From Pegoplata infirma (lineage: Eukaryota; Arthropoda; Insecta; Diptera; Anthomyiidae), in assembly GCA_963921195.1 (NCBI GenBank), contig OY992536.1, forward strand, positions 289,187,530 to 289,251,529: DNA of 64,000 bases, in the 5' to 3' direction. The position numbers and the translations under genes are program-made. Positions 43,716-54,767 of the stretch are shown piece after piece. The stretch's first letter is position 1; each line of letters opens with the position of its first letter. Below the pieces are notes generated by a model. The model was not told where the DNA came from and made no database searches. It saw only the letters and a list, made by a program, of their open reading frames with translations.

Positions 43716-45774
43716 TTTATTCTGCTTAAATCTGCTCTAAAAAGACACATGAATTCACTGCATCTTTGTAGCGTTTTTTCCGCGCTCTAAAGAGATGTAA
43801 ATTCAGAGCATCTTAAGAGCGCTTTTTCGGTGTATCCAACTAGCGCTCTAAAGTGTGATATCGCCTTAATGAATCATGCATGAATTCAGCAGGTTTGGAT
43901 GCGCTCCTTGACTCGAGTTTCCTTTCCAAAAGCTGCTGCCAGTTCAGCAAAATTTCTGCTGGGTAGTGTATAAAATTATATTTTTTTTTAAATATTTTAA
44001 CTTATTGTCTTTTAAATAACCTTTTAAGAATGTATACACAAAAGGCTTTCTATATAGCCTCAAAGTTAATATGGACTATGTTACATTTTACCCAAACAAA
44101 GCTTAATAAGTTTTTGTAAAAGAAAAGGCAAAAAAAAAAACTTGAAACAACAAGGCTTAAAAATACATATTTCTTTAACTGCCCACACACATTTTGCAAA
44201 TAAAGTTTTTTTCCAGCAAATGTTAATTGTTTTACCCACCACTACTACTATACCAGAACAACAGCAACACTAACATATACAAATTAATCTTTAGTAACAG
44301 TATATTGAAAAGGAAACACTTTAATTACACTAGTTTACAGAATTGTTTCATGTAAAATCTCGAGTCCGAAAATGAAGTCCAAAATAAAAAAAAAAAGTGA
44401 AATCATTTTTCAGATATTGCTAACTTTTCAAATTTTAAATTTTTAAAAAAAGTGGTTTTGCTTAAATAAATTGTTTCAAATTTCATTTATCGCTTTACAG
44501 TGCAAGTTTGATCCATTTACGAAGAAAATAAGAGGGTTTTTACAACAAAATTTTTGAAATTTGTTCAGAATCAACTCGAAATTTTACATTGAAAATAAAT
44601 GTAAAATGTCGTGTATCAAAGTCTCTGTGAACTTGTGTTATCTATATGTGCGTGCTGTTAGAAAAGCATGAATAAACAAAAAAAAGTGTTCAAGTATTAA
44701 GTGTTTGCCTAGTTATGTATGTGTGATTTCCTTTTAAGTAAACATTTTTTTTGTTTCTTTATTGTAGTGTTTTTCTCGAGAATTTCTTCTTTAACTTTTG
44801 ACCTTTTTGTTGTTGTTCTTTATATTTTTTTTCTCTTTTTTGCACAAATTCATTAACTCATAGTAAATATAATTTAAATACTATTTAATATGGTGGCAAA
44901 CACATACAAATGTTTATAGAGGCACGTTTATATTTTCTATAATAGATTTGCCTAATTTTCTTCACAAATTGTTTTCTTTTATTTTCTTTGCCTTTTGGTT
45001 GCCTACTTAAAAATCAGTTTGAATTCTTGTTAAATTTTCTACTTGAGTTATAATCGTAAACAGCAAAAAATGTCCTAATCTTGAATATTTAAGAGTATTT
45101 TCTCATTTTGATTTAATGCCTTGTAAATTATTCAAATTATGTTTCGTTCGTATTTCGCAGAATTTTAATAAATTTTCACTTTTCTGTATTTTTAACTCTT
45201 TTTGTTTAATAAAGAAGAAGAAGTAATAAAACAGCTTGTAAGGATTTTAAAATGAAAAAAGTAATTGGTTTTTGCTAAAAGAGAAAATCAATGTCATAAT
45301 GGCCAGGGGCGTACTCAATTGATTTGTATTTGCTTTCTTCCGATTGAAAAGGAGTATGTTGGAAATACTTATTAGCAATTCATTGAAAAAAAAATCTTTA
45401 GCAAAAAATTTCTGAAATCAATAAATTATTCTTAAGACTTAGAATGTTAAAGTTTTTCTAAAGAAAAACTGCCTCAGAGGCTGACATTTTTTCTGAAGGA
45501 AAAATGTTGCAGAAACTTTTGAGAAAATTTTATCCAATTTTATTTTTTATACCCTTCATTAAAAATTTTAAGAATAATCAGTAGTTTTTACTTACAGAAC
45601 AAAAATAAATGATTTTAAAAATTAAATGTTAATGAAAGTCTTTATTTTTTAGTGAGTTATTTTTGAAACAAAGGACAGAAGTAGTCATTAATAAAAACTG
45701 AACATCAAACAAATGTTTTTCATTTAAAAAAGACTAAACGTAAAACTTTTTAAATAAACTACAAACAGTTAATG
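43716..45774. other. Largely single-copy AT-rich DNA
   Basis: This is the longest stretch without a recognised repeat. It includes four direct variants of GCGCTCTAAAGAG near 43770-43860. No splice-flanked coding frame, RNA gene or promoter signal could be supported. Confidence 0.4.
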
Positions 45775-46085
45775 ACATAATTTTTTTAGTGTAGGAAAAT
45801 TCCGTTTTTGATTTTTCAATTTTTAAAAACCGGGCTAAGGAGGCGTTAAAATATTGAAAAAAATGGCCAAATCCGTGTCGAGTTCTCTTGATTAAATATA
45901 TATCAAATTAAAACGAAGTTCACCACAATCTCAAAAATTTACATTCTTGTATAGTTTTTTGTTCGATATCAATAAAAACTTTTTATTTTGGAAAATTTTC
46001 ACAACCCGTTGTGAAATTTTTCATTTTTTTTAAAAAGTTAATTTTTCAAAAATTCGGCCATACTTTTTTTTTAAGTTTATTTTTT
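45775..46085 (-). mobile_element. Family D fragment, right section only
   Basis: On the minus strand it parallels 35410-35570: the CACAATCTCAAAAATTTACA and CTTGTATAGTTTT blocks and the AAACCGGGCTAAGGAGGCG block. Both termini are missing. Confidence 0.5.
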
Positions 46086-46094
46086 TTAACATAA

Positions 46095-46212
46095 TAATGT
46101 TTTGAACAACAAAAAAGAAAATAAGAATTACTGTTTTCATATCCTAGAAACCAAGAAGGTTTGTAACTTCGATTTCTAACTTGAATAATAATTCACAAGC
46201 TGGTGAATAAAA
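46095..46212 (-). repeat. Family F fragment
   Basis: ATAAGAATTACTGTTTTCAT, GTAACTTCGATTTCTAACTT and ATTCACAAGCTGGTGAAT are the reverse complement of 3330-3410. This copy lacks the insertions seen at 8001 and 9012. Confidence 0.7.
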
Positions 46213-47189
46213 ATTAATATAATTATTTTTCAACAACATTTTTTTTTTTTTCATCATATTTTTTTCAAATTTTGTATTACATAAGTATTTTTTTTTTCAT
46301 CAATTTTTTCATTAGTTTTTTGACATTAGTTTTTTTGTTTTCAACAATTTTTTTTTTCAAAATTTTTTTTTTTTTTTTTCATAAATTTTTTTTTCATCAA
46401 ATTTTTTATTACATCAATTTTTTTTCACCAAAATTTTTTTTTTTCAATTTATTTTTCATTAAACATTTTTATCAAATTTTCTATTACATAAATTTTTTTT
46501 CTTCATTTTGTTTTTTTTTAATTATTTTTCACCAAAATTTTATACATTTTTTTTATAATTTTTTTTTCATTAAAAACTCTGTTTTCATCAATTTTTTTTT
46601 TTTGTGTTTTAAATACTTTTTCTTCAAAAAAATTCTTTTTTTTGATAAAATTTTTTTTCATTTCTGAAAATTGCCAAATTTTTTGAAAGCATAAACTCTA
46701 TGAGTATTTGATGGGAGAATATCCTAATAAAGAAAGTAGAGTTAACATAAATAAGTACTTGTAATGTTAATTCGTAATGGGGAAATTGACATCGAACTGG
46801 AATAAACTATATTTCATAAAAAAACTTTTATCAAAAATTTAGTTTTTTTTTATCAAAAAATTTTTTTTTTTAGTCAATTTTTTTTATCAAAAATTTGTTT
46901 ATTAAGTTTTTATTACATACATTTTTTCTGAACAATGTGTTTTCACATTAGTTTTTTTTTCATAAAATTTTTTTTCATCAATTTTTTTTATCAATTTTCT
47001 ATTTTCATCAAATTTTTTTTTATAAATTTTTTTTTTGTAACAAAATTTTCATATCATTTTTTTTACATCAAAAAAATTTTTATGTCATTAAATTCTTTTT
47101 TTTTATCATTAAATTCTTTTTTTTATCAAAATTTTTTTTTTAGTTTTAAATTTTTTTTCAAAAATTTTTTTTCTTTATTAAAAATTTTT
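46213..47189. repeat. T-rich low-complexity tract with TTTTTTCATCAA motifs
   Basis: Poly(T) runs are punctuated every 15-35 bp by CATCAA, CATTA or CACCAA. The 131- and 111-codon phenylalanine-rich frames here are a direct consequence of the T runs. It may be an expanded part of the TTTTTTGAGTG-type sequence of mini-me elements. Confidence 0.65.
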
Positions 47190-47237
47190 TATACCCTCCA
47201 CTTACAAGAAAGGTCTTTCACAGGGCACACACCGATA

Positions 47238-47496
47238 CACCCCAAAAAAAACGTGGGTATTCAATACTAAAAATTTTACTAATGAACTAATTTTTTAGTC
47301 CAAAATGATCTAGTGCAGGCGTTGGTAATCAATACTAAAATTTTTTACTAATATTATTCAAAACCAGTAAAAATTACTAATTTTAGTACTTCGAAGATAC
47401 TAAAAAACTACCGTACTACTGGTAATTAGTAACTTATTAGTAGATTTTGGTACCAAATCACTTACTAATATTTTTACTGCAGAATTATTTTGAGTG
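47238..47496 (-). mobile_element. MITE family V, inverted copy, TA-flanked
   Basis: It begins CACCCCAAAAAAAACGTGGG and ends ATTATTTTGAGTG, with TA at 47236-47237 and 47497-47498. It is the reverse of 1712-1940 with extra sequence around CTACCGTACTACTGGTAA. Confidence 0.75.
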
Positions 47497-47991
47497 TATA
47501 TAGGAAAGAGGGGAGCAAAATAAGAGTTACCTGATTTTATATAGCTGCGAAAACTCACATTTATTGGGTCAAAAGGGAGGGGAAAACGGATTTTTTTTTC
47601 GTTTTTTGAAGATTTTCTCCATTTCTTCAAAAGAAACTATTTGCACATTTTATACAGGTCGAAAGGTTTTTTGAAGGCCTATCAAATGGTGTATAGGCTG
47701 TGTTTAAATTCGGCTTCGTTAAGTTCGTTATTGTCAAAAAATGTATAATCGTAGGGTTAGTAGCGGTTCGGTTCAAAAGTTATGAACGAACATGTTAGGG
47801 CACCTTGAAAATTTTGGTACATTCAACACAACCTTAAAATACAAAATGCTTTAATTTGGCTGCTGCTTGACATATGTGAATAGAATTGAACACCGGATGG
47901 TATTTAAGGAAGTGCGAATCTTTTTACATATAAAGAAAAAAATCGCAGACTTTTTTCTGTATTTTTTTTCGCGGAAATTTTTTTCCAATTT

Positions 47992-48504
47992 TTATACCCT
48001 CCAACTACAGTATGGGGGTATACTCACTTTGTCTCGTCAAGTTTAGCAGGAATATGTGTTTTGTTCCTAGGCAGTTTAAGTTCGTAAATGGGCAAAATCG
48101 GACCGGTGGGAAAAAAGTTCCCCCTTGAAGAACTTAACTAACCTCTGAAAAACGCCATATTTTCACAGGTTTTTTTGTATTTCTGTTAAGCAAATGAAAT
48201 AATATAATGTCAGAAAAAGTTCAAGGTGTACCCAGGAAATAAAAAAAAATGTTTTTTTTTGCCTGCCCCCTTTTGTGGGCGTGGATATTAAAAATGTTTT
48301 TAAATAATGTTAAAATTGTATTATTTAAGCTCCAAAAGCATAATAAATGAATTTTTAAACATTTACAGCATGGGTTTATGTGTCCATCAATGACCCCTAC
48401 TGACCCCCCCAAAAAAACGCCACTGCAACTTTTTTTTAAATTATTTTTTTATATGTTGGAGGGTATTAAAGATTCGGCACAGCCGAATTTAACACTCTCA
48501 CTTA
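47992..48504 (-). mobile_element. Mini-me/DINE-like type B copy inside type C
   Basis: It starts TTATACCCTCCAACTACAGT and ends with GGAGGGTATTAAAGATTCGG and CCGAATTTAACACTCTCACT. CGTGGATATT and the C-rich GACCCCCCCAAAAAAACGC stretch sit in the usual positions. The core between TTTGTC and CGTCAAG is deleted, so the microsatellite is absent. Type C sequence reads across both sides. Confidence 0.75.
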
Positions 48505-48612
48505 TTTTTTCTCAAAAGTAATTTTTTTGAAATAAATTATTTTGCAATAGTCATTTTGCATTGTGGGTATCAATACATTCGGCAAGGCCGAATTTAACTT
48601 TTTTACTTGTTT

Positions 48613-48819
48613 TTTATTTATTTTTTTTTTTGTGTCAAAATCTTTCTTTTTTTTTAAATTACTAAAATTTTGTTCCATCAATTTTTATTTGTCATAATTT
48701 TGTTTTTCGTAAAAAAATATTTTTTTTTCCACTTTTTTTTCCAAAATAATTTTTTCACCAAGTCCAAACTTGTGACACAAAAATGATCCATTTGTTTAAC
48801 AAATGCATAAAAAGAAAAA
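48613..48819. other. T-rich spacer
   Basis: Low-complexity T-rich sequence lies between two mini-me elements. Confidence 0.4.
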
Positions 48820-49780
48820 CAAGTGAGAGTGTTAAATGCTTCGGTGCCGACCGAGTCAATGTAAAAATACTTTTTTGCACTTAAGTAATACATTTATTTA
48901 CCAAATTTACAGCTCTTTTGGTTTGGAATGCATCTTGCTTTTCACAGATAGATGGACGGATTTATATAGTAGCGCGTCCCGAATTCGGCTCTTTTTCGAA
49001 TTTGGAAATGCTTGCCCCCTTAAATGATGGGGATTTAGGACCCTTTTACGGGAAAAATAAAAAAAAAAATTTGGACAAAAAACCAGTTGGCTACCAGCAG
49101 CTAAAGATTGCAATCTTAGTGCATTTTGAAAAAATATATTTTTTTTGTTTTTCAAAAACTTGACGCCAAAAGTTGCGCACTATAGAGTACATTCCGGGAA
49201 AAATATTAATAAAATTTACCTGGAGTAATTTTGGTGCAGCGTTGCATCTTAAAGATGGAAACTGTGTACTTGAATTTTTTTATGTTTTTCTTTTAAGCTA
49301 AATTAGTCTCAAAAGCTGCGCAAAACAGATGACATTCGTCAAAACTGTTTTAAAGAAGAATTTGAGACTAATTTGGATTAAAAGAAAAAAAAAAAGAAAA
49401 AATTAAGTACACTTTTTCATCTTTGAGATGCAACGCTGCACCAAAATTACTCCATGGAAATTTTGTTAATATTTTTCCCGAAATGTACTCTATATTGCGC
49501 AACTTTTGACGTAAATTTTTTTAAAAACAAAAAACATAATTATTTTTTCAAAATGCACTAAGATTGCAATCTTTAGCTCTTGGTAGCCAACTGGTTTTTT
49601 CTTCAAATTTTTTTTTGTTATTTTTCCCGTATAAGGTCCCAAATCCCCATCATTTGTGGGGGCAAGCTTAAAAAAAAAATAATTCGGGACACGCTATTAT
49701 ATAGCTTGAGTGTCTTAGAAATGGATTAATAATACTTGAACTTAATGGGGTCCTCGACCTATATTTCAATTCGTTTTGCT
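48820..49780 (+). mobile_element. Type B element split by a foldback element
   Basis: The 5' part (CAAGTGAGAGTGTTAAATGC to GATAGATGGACGGATTTATA) is at 48820-48966. The 3' part (GCTTGAGTGTCTTAGAAATG, ATGGGGTCCTCGACC) is at 49704-49780. The order matches 40011-40579. The GAGGGTATA terminus is missing. Confidence 0.7.
48967..49703. mobile_element. Foldback element related to G, inserted at TATATA
   Basis: Outer ends GTAGCGCGTCCCGAATTC and, inverted, ATAGCGTGTCCCGAATTA adjoin TATATA on both sides. The arms, roughly 330 bp each, share CCCCATCATTTNNGGGGGCA-type text, CCAGTTGGCTACCA, ATTGCAATCTTAG, GGTGCAGCGTTGCATCT and TGTACTC. The arms meet near 49340. Frames at 48836-49163 are mirrored by the other arm and unsupported. 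Confidence 0.8.
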
Positions 49781-49825
49781 TCAATTCGCATTTTAAAAAT
49801 TGGATTTTATAAAAAAATCTGTAAT

Positions 49826-49948
49826 TCTTTAATATTTTATTGTGTCAACATCGCGTATGAGTAACAAATTTTCAAAACCAACAATTTTGCAAATAATGTT
49901 ACTCATACGCGATGTTGACGCAATAAAATACTAGAGAATTAAAGAATT
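49826..49948. repeat. Hairpin with GTTACTCATACGCGATGTTG arms
   Basis: The left arm (49829-49869) and right arm (49899-49940) pair over about 40 bp with three mismatches around a 29-bp loop. The fragment may be a small MITE, but no flanking duplication is clear. Confidence 0.65.
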
Positions 49949-49984
49949 CTTATAAAAAATTAACTCCTGAATTTTTTTCTGTGA

Positions 49985-50160
49985 ATAGAAAAACATTTAA
50001 GCTTTTTTAAAAAAATATGTGGACGGATTTTTGATAAATTATTTTTTTTTAAATAAAAAATTTCAGAATAGGTTCTAAAAATTTTACAAAATGTTGTATG
50101 GGTTTTTTGGTAATAAAAGTTGTAAATTAAAAATCTACATTTATGTATATTTAATATAGT
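49985..50160 (+). mobile_element. Family D-like fragment
   Basis: GTGGACGGATTTTTGATAAA, TTTCAGAATAGGTTCTAAAA and AAATCTACATTTATGTATA parallel 35330-35460 with many changes. Confidence 0.4.
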
Positions 50161-50499
50161 TTTTTATTTTTCCTTTCGATATTTCGACCAGTCATTGATG
50201 GTTTGTAATAATAATAGTTTTTTTTTTGATCACATGATCAATTATTTTTATTTATTCTTTCTATTATTTACAACTCATTTTTAATAAATTCAACCTAACC
50301 GAGAACTGGTAACAATGACCGTCGCACATTGGGTTCAAATGGTACCAAAGTGGCGATTAATTGAAATTTATAAATGAAGCTTTTGTTATAAGTTTTGGTA
50401 TGGGGTAAAAGTAGATAAAATTCTGCAACGCTAGTTATCAAAATCAATAAACTAAGTTGTTTACTTTTTTTTCGGTGAGCTGTCAAAGTTAGCAAATTA

Positions 50500-51716
50500 C
50501 ACTGCGTGACAAAAGTGACCACTATTTTAGAAAACAAGAGGTACGACCGTCATTTCTATATATTTCGGACATGCTGAATCGAATGGCGTACTCCGTTTTT
50601 CGATGTATGGTACAGTTTTCTTGCAAAATGTCGTTAAAGATTTGCTGATTTCGAGCCAGTTTTTCAACAAAAAAATTTGCAAAGTTAATAATTTTTAAAT
50701 TGTATGGCATGAAAAATAAAGATATGACTTGTAGCAATATTTCTTATGCCAATTTGGTTTAAAGCTTTTCATCTTAAGCCCTTAAATTCGCGAATTTATT
50801 AATTTTTTGAGGTTTTCGCGAAATTAACCGCCAAGTTGGTCTTTGATTAAAAACTTGCTTTTAGTGAATCAACAAGACATCCCTAACAATACGAATAGTG
50901 GACAAAAAACAGCTATGTTTAATGGACCATCATGATGAAAATCGCGAAAAACCGTTTTTTTGTATATGCCAGCATCACATTACGAGGTGATTTAAGACTC
51001 CATCTTTTAGTATATAATGTAGGATTCTTAAACAATTAACTGACCAAAAATTTGGCCAAAAAAGTTTTCATTTGCAAAAGTTATCTTAACAAAAACTATT
51101 ATTTCAGTGTTAACCCTACAATAATTATAGTTTTTGTTAAGATAACTTTTGCAAATGAAAACTTTTTTGGCCAAATTTTTTGGTCAGTTAATTGTTTAAG
51201 AATCCCACATTATATACTAAAAGATTGAGTCTTAAATCATCTCGTAAAGTGATGCTGGCATATACAAAAAAACGTTTTTTCGCGATTTTCATCATGATGG
51301 TCCATATAACATAGCTGTTTTTTATCCACTATTCGTATTGTTAGGGATGCCTTTTTGATTCACTAAAAGCAAGTTTTTTATCAAAGACCAATTTGGCTGT
51401 TAATTTCGCGAAAACCCTAAAAAATTAAGAAATTCGCGAATTTAAGGGCTTAAGATAACAAGCTTTGAACCAAATTTGGATAAGAAATATTGCTAAAAGT
51501 CAGATCTTTGTTTTCCATGCCATAGAATTTATAAATCATTATCTTTGCAAATTTTTTGGTTAAAAAACTGGCTTGAAATCAGCAAATCTTTAACGACATT
51601 TTGCAAGAAAACTGTACCATACATCGAAAAACGGAGTACGCCATTCGAATGAGCATGTCCGAAATATATAGAAATGATGGTCGTAACTCTTGTTTATTTT
51701 TTAGTGTTCCGCAGTG
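50500..51716. mobile_element. Near-perfect foldback element J inside O, TTA duplication, 1217 bp
   Basis: The ends are CACTGCGTGACAAAAG and, inverted, CACTGCGGAACACTAAAA, flanked by TTA (50497-50499, 51717-51719). Two arms of about 600 bp pair with few mismatches around a short centre near 51115 (CCCTACAATAATTATAG). Landmarks such as CATCGAAAAACGGAGTACGC occur on opposite strands in the two arms. The 71-codon frame at 50522-50737 is repeated in the opposite arm and not supported as coding. Confidence 0.85.
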
Positions 51717-52120
51717 TTATTGCAGTCTTTGAAAAAAGTTAAAAAATTCAAATTTTTTACAATTCAAGCGATTATTAGTAGTATTAAATCTTTTAAAAGA
51801 AAATCTTTTATAATGGAACCTTAAACAACAGGTATTAAACTAAATTGCAAAATTTTTTTTGTTTATAAAAATTGGGTCGTAACATTTTTAATAATTTTTT
51901 TAAAAAGGACCCGAAATTGGGATATTTTCCCCATTTAATGGGCTACACATATTAAGTTAGTAATAGTTGGATTTAGTTTTGTGGATTTTAAAAAAGTATA
52001 GGATATCAGCTTTTATTTAAAAGAAAAAAAAGTACAGACAATGCCCGGCCCTTTTTTTTTATTCCCGTTTTTGTGTAAAAAGTCTGGGTATCGTTTATTA
52101 AACAAGACCATAATATGTGT

Positions 52121-52735
52121 GTTTATACCCTTCAACTACGGTATGTATATTATTGATCATTATTATTGACCATAAAGTGTATATTATTGATCACTGATCG
52201 ATTCTAAGACATTCTGTGACTAACAGTGTGTCCGTCCGTCCGTCTGTTGTTGGGCACACCATAAAGTACATAAAACAAGAGCTAGAATCCTGAAGTTTGT
52301 CACACATATGTATAATGGTCATAGGCTGGTTAAGTTCTTGAACGAGCAAAATCGGACCAGGGGGGAAAAAGTTCCCCCTTGAAGAACTAAAACTACCCCA
52401 GAAAAATATTTTTTTTACAAGTTTTATTTGTATATTTGTTCAATAAATGAAACATTTTAATGCCATATGAAGTTCATCGACCTGAATTTGAACCAAGGGG
52501 GATCAGGAAAGCGAATTTTTTCTGTCCGCCCCTTTTTGGGGGCGTGTATAGAAAAAATAATTTAAATAATGATAAATTTTTATTAATTAGGTGCAAACAA
52601 TTACATCTATTTTGTTGGCAACGTTTATCGCGAGGGGAAGGTGTCCCCCATAGTCTCCCGGTAAACCCCCCACCCGCTACGCCAAAAAAACGTCCCCTCC
52701 ATTTGTTTTTTGTAGCTTTATTATATGTTCAAGTG
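52121..52735 (-). mobile_element. Type B copy inside O, 5' truncated
   Basis: It starts TTTATACCCTTCAACTACGG, then CGTCCGTCCGTCTGTTG, GAAAAAGTTCCCCCTTGAAG, CCGCCCCTTTTTGGGGGCGT and a C-rich block near 52660. The GGGTATCAAAGATTCGGC end seen in other copies is absent. The 104-codon frame 52460-52774 crosses the element boundary and is not a gene. Confidence 0.65.
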
Positions 52736-53283
52736 TTTCGTGTTTTTTTCCAAAAACAAAAAAAAAACGACTAAAAGATTAAAAAAAAAACATTTTGTTA
52801 AATTTTTTTTTCTCAAATGCTGTGTTTTTATGTATTTTTGATAATTCGTTAATAAAAAACTACAATATTCCCATAAATCACTTTTTTCAGATAAATTTGT
52901 ACATTTATGAGATTTTGTGAAAAACAAAAATTGGATGTTAAATAAAATTTAAAATAATATAAATACATATTGTGCATCCTTTCTTTGATTACTTTGATAG
53001 CACATTATGTACACTTTAATTTCCATTTTTTTTTATTAATTTATCGCTTTTCATTCCAAAGTTACAGCAAAAATTGTGAACTATAACCCTTTTTTCCGAA
53101 AAACAAAAAAACGCCTAACAGGTTAAAAAATTTGTTTTTTTCTAATTTTTTTTTTTCCAAAATGTGTATTTTTACGTGTTTATATTAGTTCATTAATAAA
53201 AAAATATAATATTCTAAAACTACTGCTTATCTGAATTAATCGCCATTTTGGGTACCATCGAACCCAATGTGCGTCGTCTCGTT

Positions 53284-53372
53284 GTAGCGAAAAAAACCAA
53301 GGGTTCTGGTGGAAATCGAACCCTCGACCGCCACGTTGAAAGGCTAGCACGCTACCAACTAGCCTACGAGGG
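53284..53372 (-). repeat. tRNA-like sequence beside element O
   Basis: On the minus strand TAGGCTAGTTGGTAGCGTGC resembles a tRNA D-arm/A box, and GTCGAGGGTTCGATTTCC a T-arm/B box, with CTTTCAA between them like an anticodon loop (TTC). The anticodon and acceptor stems do not pair properly, so a tRNA pseudogene or SINE head is more likely than a working tRNA. Confidence 0.45.
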
Positions 53373-53499
53373 CCCCCAAATCATTGATGGTCATCATTAA
53401 GGTATTTAAATCATCAGGGTATTTATTATTAATTACTAAAGCAAAGGTTTTAATCAAAATAAAGTATTTATTTTGGTCAAAATTTTTGAAAAAAAAAAT

Positions 53500-53592
53500 G
53501 TTCACGTTAGAAATTTTTGCTATCACTTAAAAAGGGCATTGTGGGGGGTATTCATGGAATCGGCAAAGTCGAATTTAACTTTTTGCATTGTT
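53500..53592 (-). mobile_element. Mini-me/DINE-like end fragment
   Basis: GTGGGGGGTATTCATGGAAT and GGCAAAGTCGAATTTAACTT with TTTTGCATTG match the CAAGTA-type terminus on the minus strand. The remainder of the element is not recognisable. Confidence 0.5.
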
Positions 53593-53951
53593 TTTAATTA
53601 AAAGGCACAAATTAAGGGGGTAGGTAATACCTCAAAAAAAAAATTTATCTGGGCACTTTAGTATTGAGTCCTGTTTTCCAATTCTTTTCCATACAATTGG
53701 TTATTTAAACAATATGGGCATTGTTTAAATTATACGGCTTTATATTGAGAAATAAATGTGAAGGCATGTTGACCTGTACATTGTTTTATGTTTGTATTTA
53801 TTTATTTTTTTAATTTTTTCCATTGTATTGACTGGCAAGTAGTCAGAAAATTCATTCATTAAGTTTTACTAAAAAGCAACCAACAACAACACCATCATAT
53901 TCTGTGAGTATTTAAGTGGGGTAAGTGACAAAAGTTCTTCATTCATAAACA
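53593..53951. other. AT-rich DNA, no supported feature
   Basis: A short frame near 53835-53910 ends at a GTGAGTAT donor-like site, but it lacks a convincing acceptor. Confidence 0.3.
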
Positions 53952-54434
53952 CACTCAAAAAAAAATCTTGTAAAATTACCAAAAAAACATCGTAAAATAA
54001 TTGCTACCTCGTATTTCACTTGAGTTCCTAGTAAAATTACAATATTATTTGTAAAAAGCTTAAAATTACAAAAAGTTTACAAGCTTTTTACATATAAAAT
54101 TGTAAATTAACAAATTTTTTTGAGCTATAAAAATTACAAAAATTACTAGGTTTTTTTGTAATTTTACAAGTATTTTACTAATAAAATTGTAAATTTTTCA
54201 ACTTTTTTGATGCGGTAAGACTTCAAGGAATTCTCGTGACTTAACTAGATTTTTTTTTGTAAAATTGCCTTGGAAGTTTGTACATTTACGAAAAAAATTT
54301 GTAAAAGTACAAAAAAAAAAAATTAAAATTCGATCAAAAATTTTTTTGCAAAAAAACACAGAAAACTGTCAAATATTGGAAAAATAGAATTACGGTACTT
54401 TTTCTAGAAATTTGACAAGATTTTTTTTTGAGTG
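53952..54434. mobile_element. MITE family W, full copy, 483 bp
   Basis: The ends CACTCAAAAAAAAATCTTGT and, inverted, CACTCAAAAAAAAATCTTGT agree over about 20 bp. The interior has TTACAAAAAGTTTACAAGC and GTAATTTTACAAGTATTTT pieces. The flanks are CA and GA, not TA, so the target duplication is either decayed or of another type. A right-half fragment is at 13195. Confidence 0.75.
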
Positions 54435-54496
54435 GAAGAAACAAATTGTTGTTCGTGCTGTGCAAGTTTTCAGTGTTATTATTAACTATGCTTATA

Positions 54497-54767
54497 CACT
54501 CAAAATAATATTTCAGCAATGGTTTGAGGGAAATTTTTCAATTGTTGCTCATAAATTTTGATAGTAAACTGATTTAAGTAATTAAAATTTTTATTTATTA
54601 ATAATAGGAGACCGCCAAAAATGTTGTCGCAAAATTTTTAAAACAAAATTTTTTTTTGTAATTTAACAAAGTTTTTTTCACTGATTAATGAGTTACTATA
54701 AATTAAAAAGCTTAGGACAAAAAATAAAAAGTTTTTCGGAGACCATTACTAAAACAATTTTTGAGTG
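54497..54767. mobile_element. Possible small MITE with CACTCAAAA ends
   Basis: CACTCAAAATAATATTTCAG on the left and, inverted, CACTCAAAAATTGTTTTAGT on the right enclose 271 bp. The left flank is TA and the right flank TT. Only the outer nine bases match well. Confidence 0.35.

Larger units (their letters stand above)
47190..48612 (-). mobile_element. Mini-me/DINE-like type C host element with V and B inside
   Basis: TATACCCTCCACTTAC at 47190 looks like the terminal motif, and GGCAAGGCCGAATTTAACTT plus TTTTACTTG closes the element at 48612. Type C blocks GGTTCAAAAGTTATGAACGA and TACATTCAACACAACC lie at 47775-47830. The (GTCY)n core is missing. V (47238-47496) and B (47992-48504) lie inside. 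The assignment of the left end to the same copy is inference. Confidence 0.6.
50325..53271. mobile_element. Transib-like element O, CGTCG duplication, with J and B inside
   Basis: The ends CACATTGGGTTCAAATGGTA and, inverted, CACATTGGGTTCGATGGTAC continue as ATGGCGATTAATT-like inverted repeats. An exact CGTCG flanks both sides (50320-50324, 53272-53276). The heptamer CACATTG and a GC-rich 5-bp duplication are what is expected of Transib. J (50500-51716) and a B copy (from 52121) account for much of the 2.9 kb. A direct duplication of about 150 bp (52745-52905 and 53100-53240) lies in the right part. No transposase frame is present. Confidence 0.75.

Noticed and set aside
46272..47270. Phenylalanine-rich frames of 131 and 111 codons
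   Set aside because: They result from poly(T) runs. The residue composition is not protein-like and there is no start or splice context.
49826..49948. MicroRNA precursor
   Set aside because: The arms pair well and the length would fit, but the structure is AT-rich and lies among foldback repeats, with no evidence of a conserved mature arm.
53284..53372. Functional tRNA-Glu gene (TTC-like loop)
   Set aside because: A- and B-box-like stretches are present, but the anticodon and acceptor stems do not pair, so it is reported only as tRNA-like.
53835..53915. Short frame ending at a GTGAGTAT donor-like site
   Set aside because: The acceptor is poor and the frame is very short; it is not distinguishable from chance.
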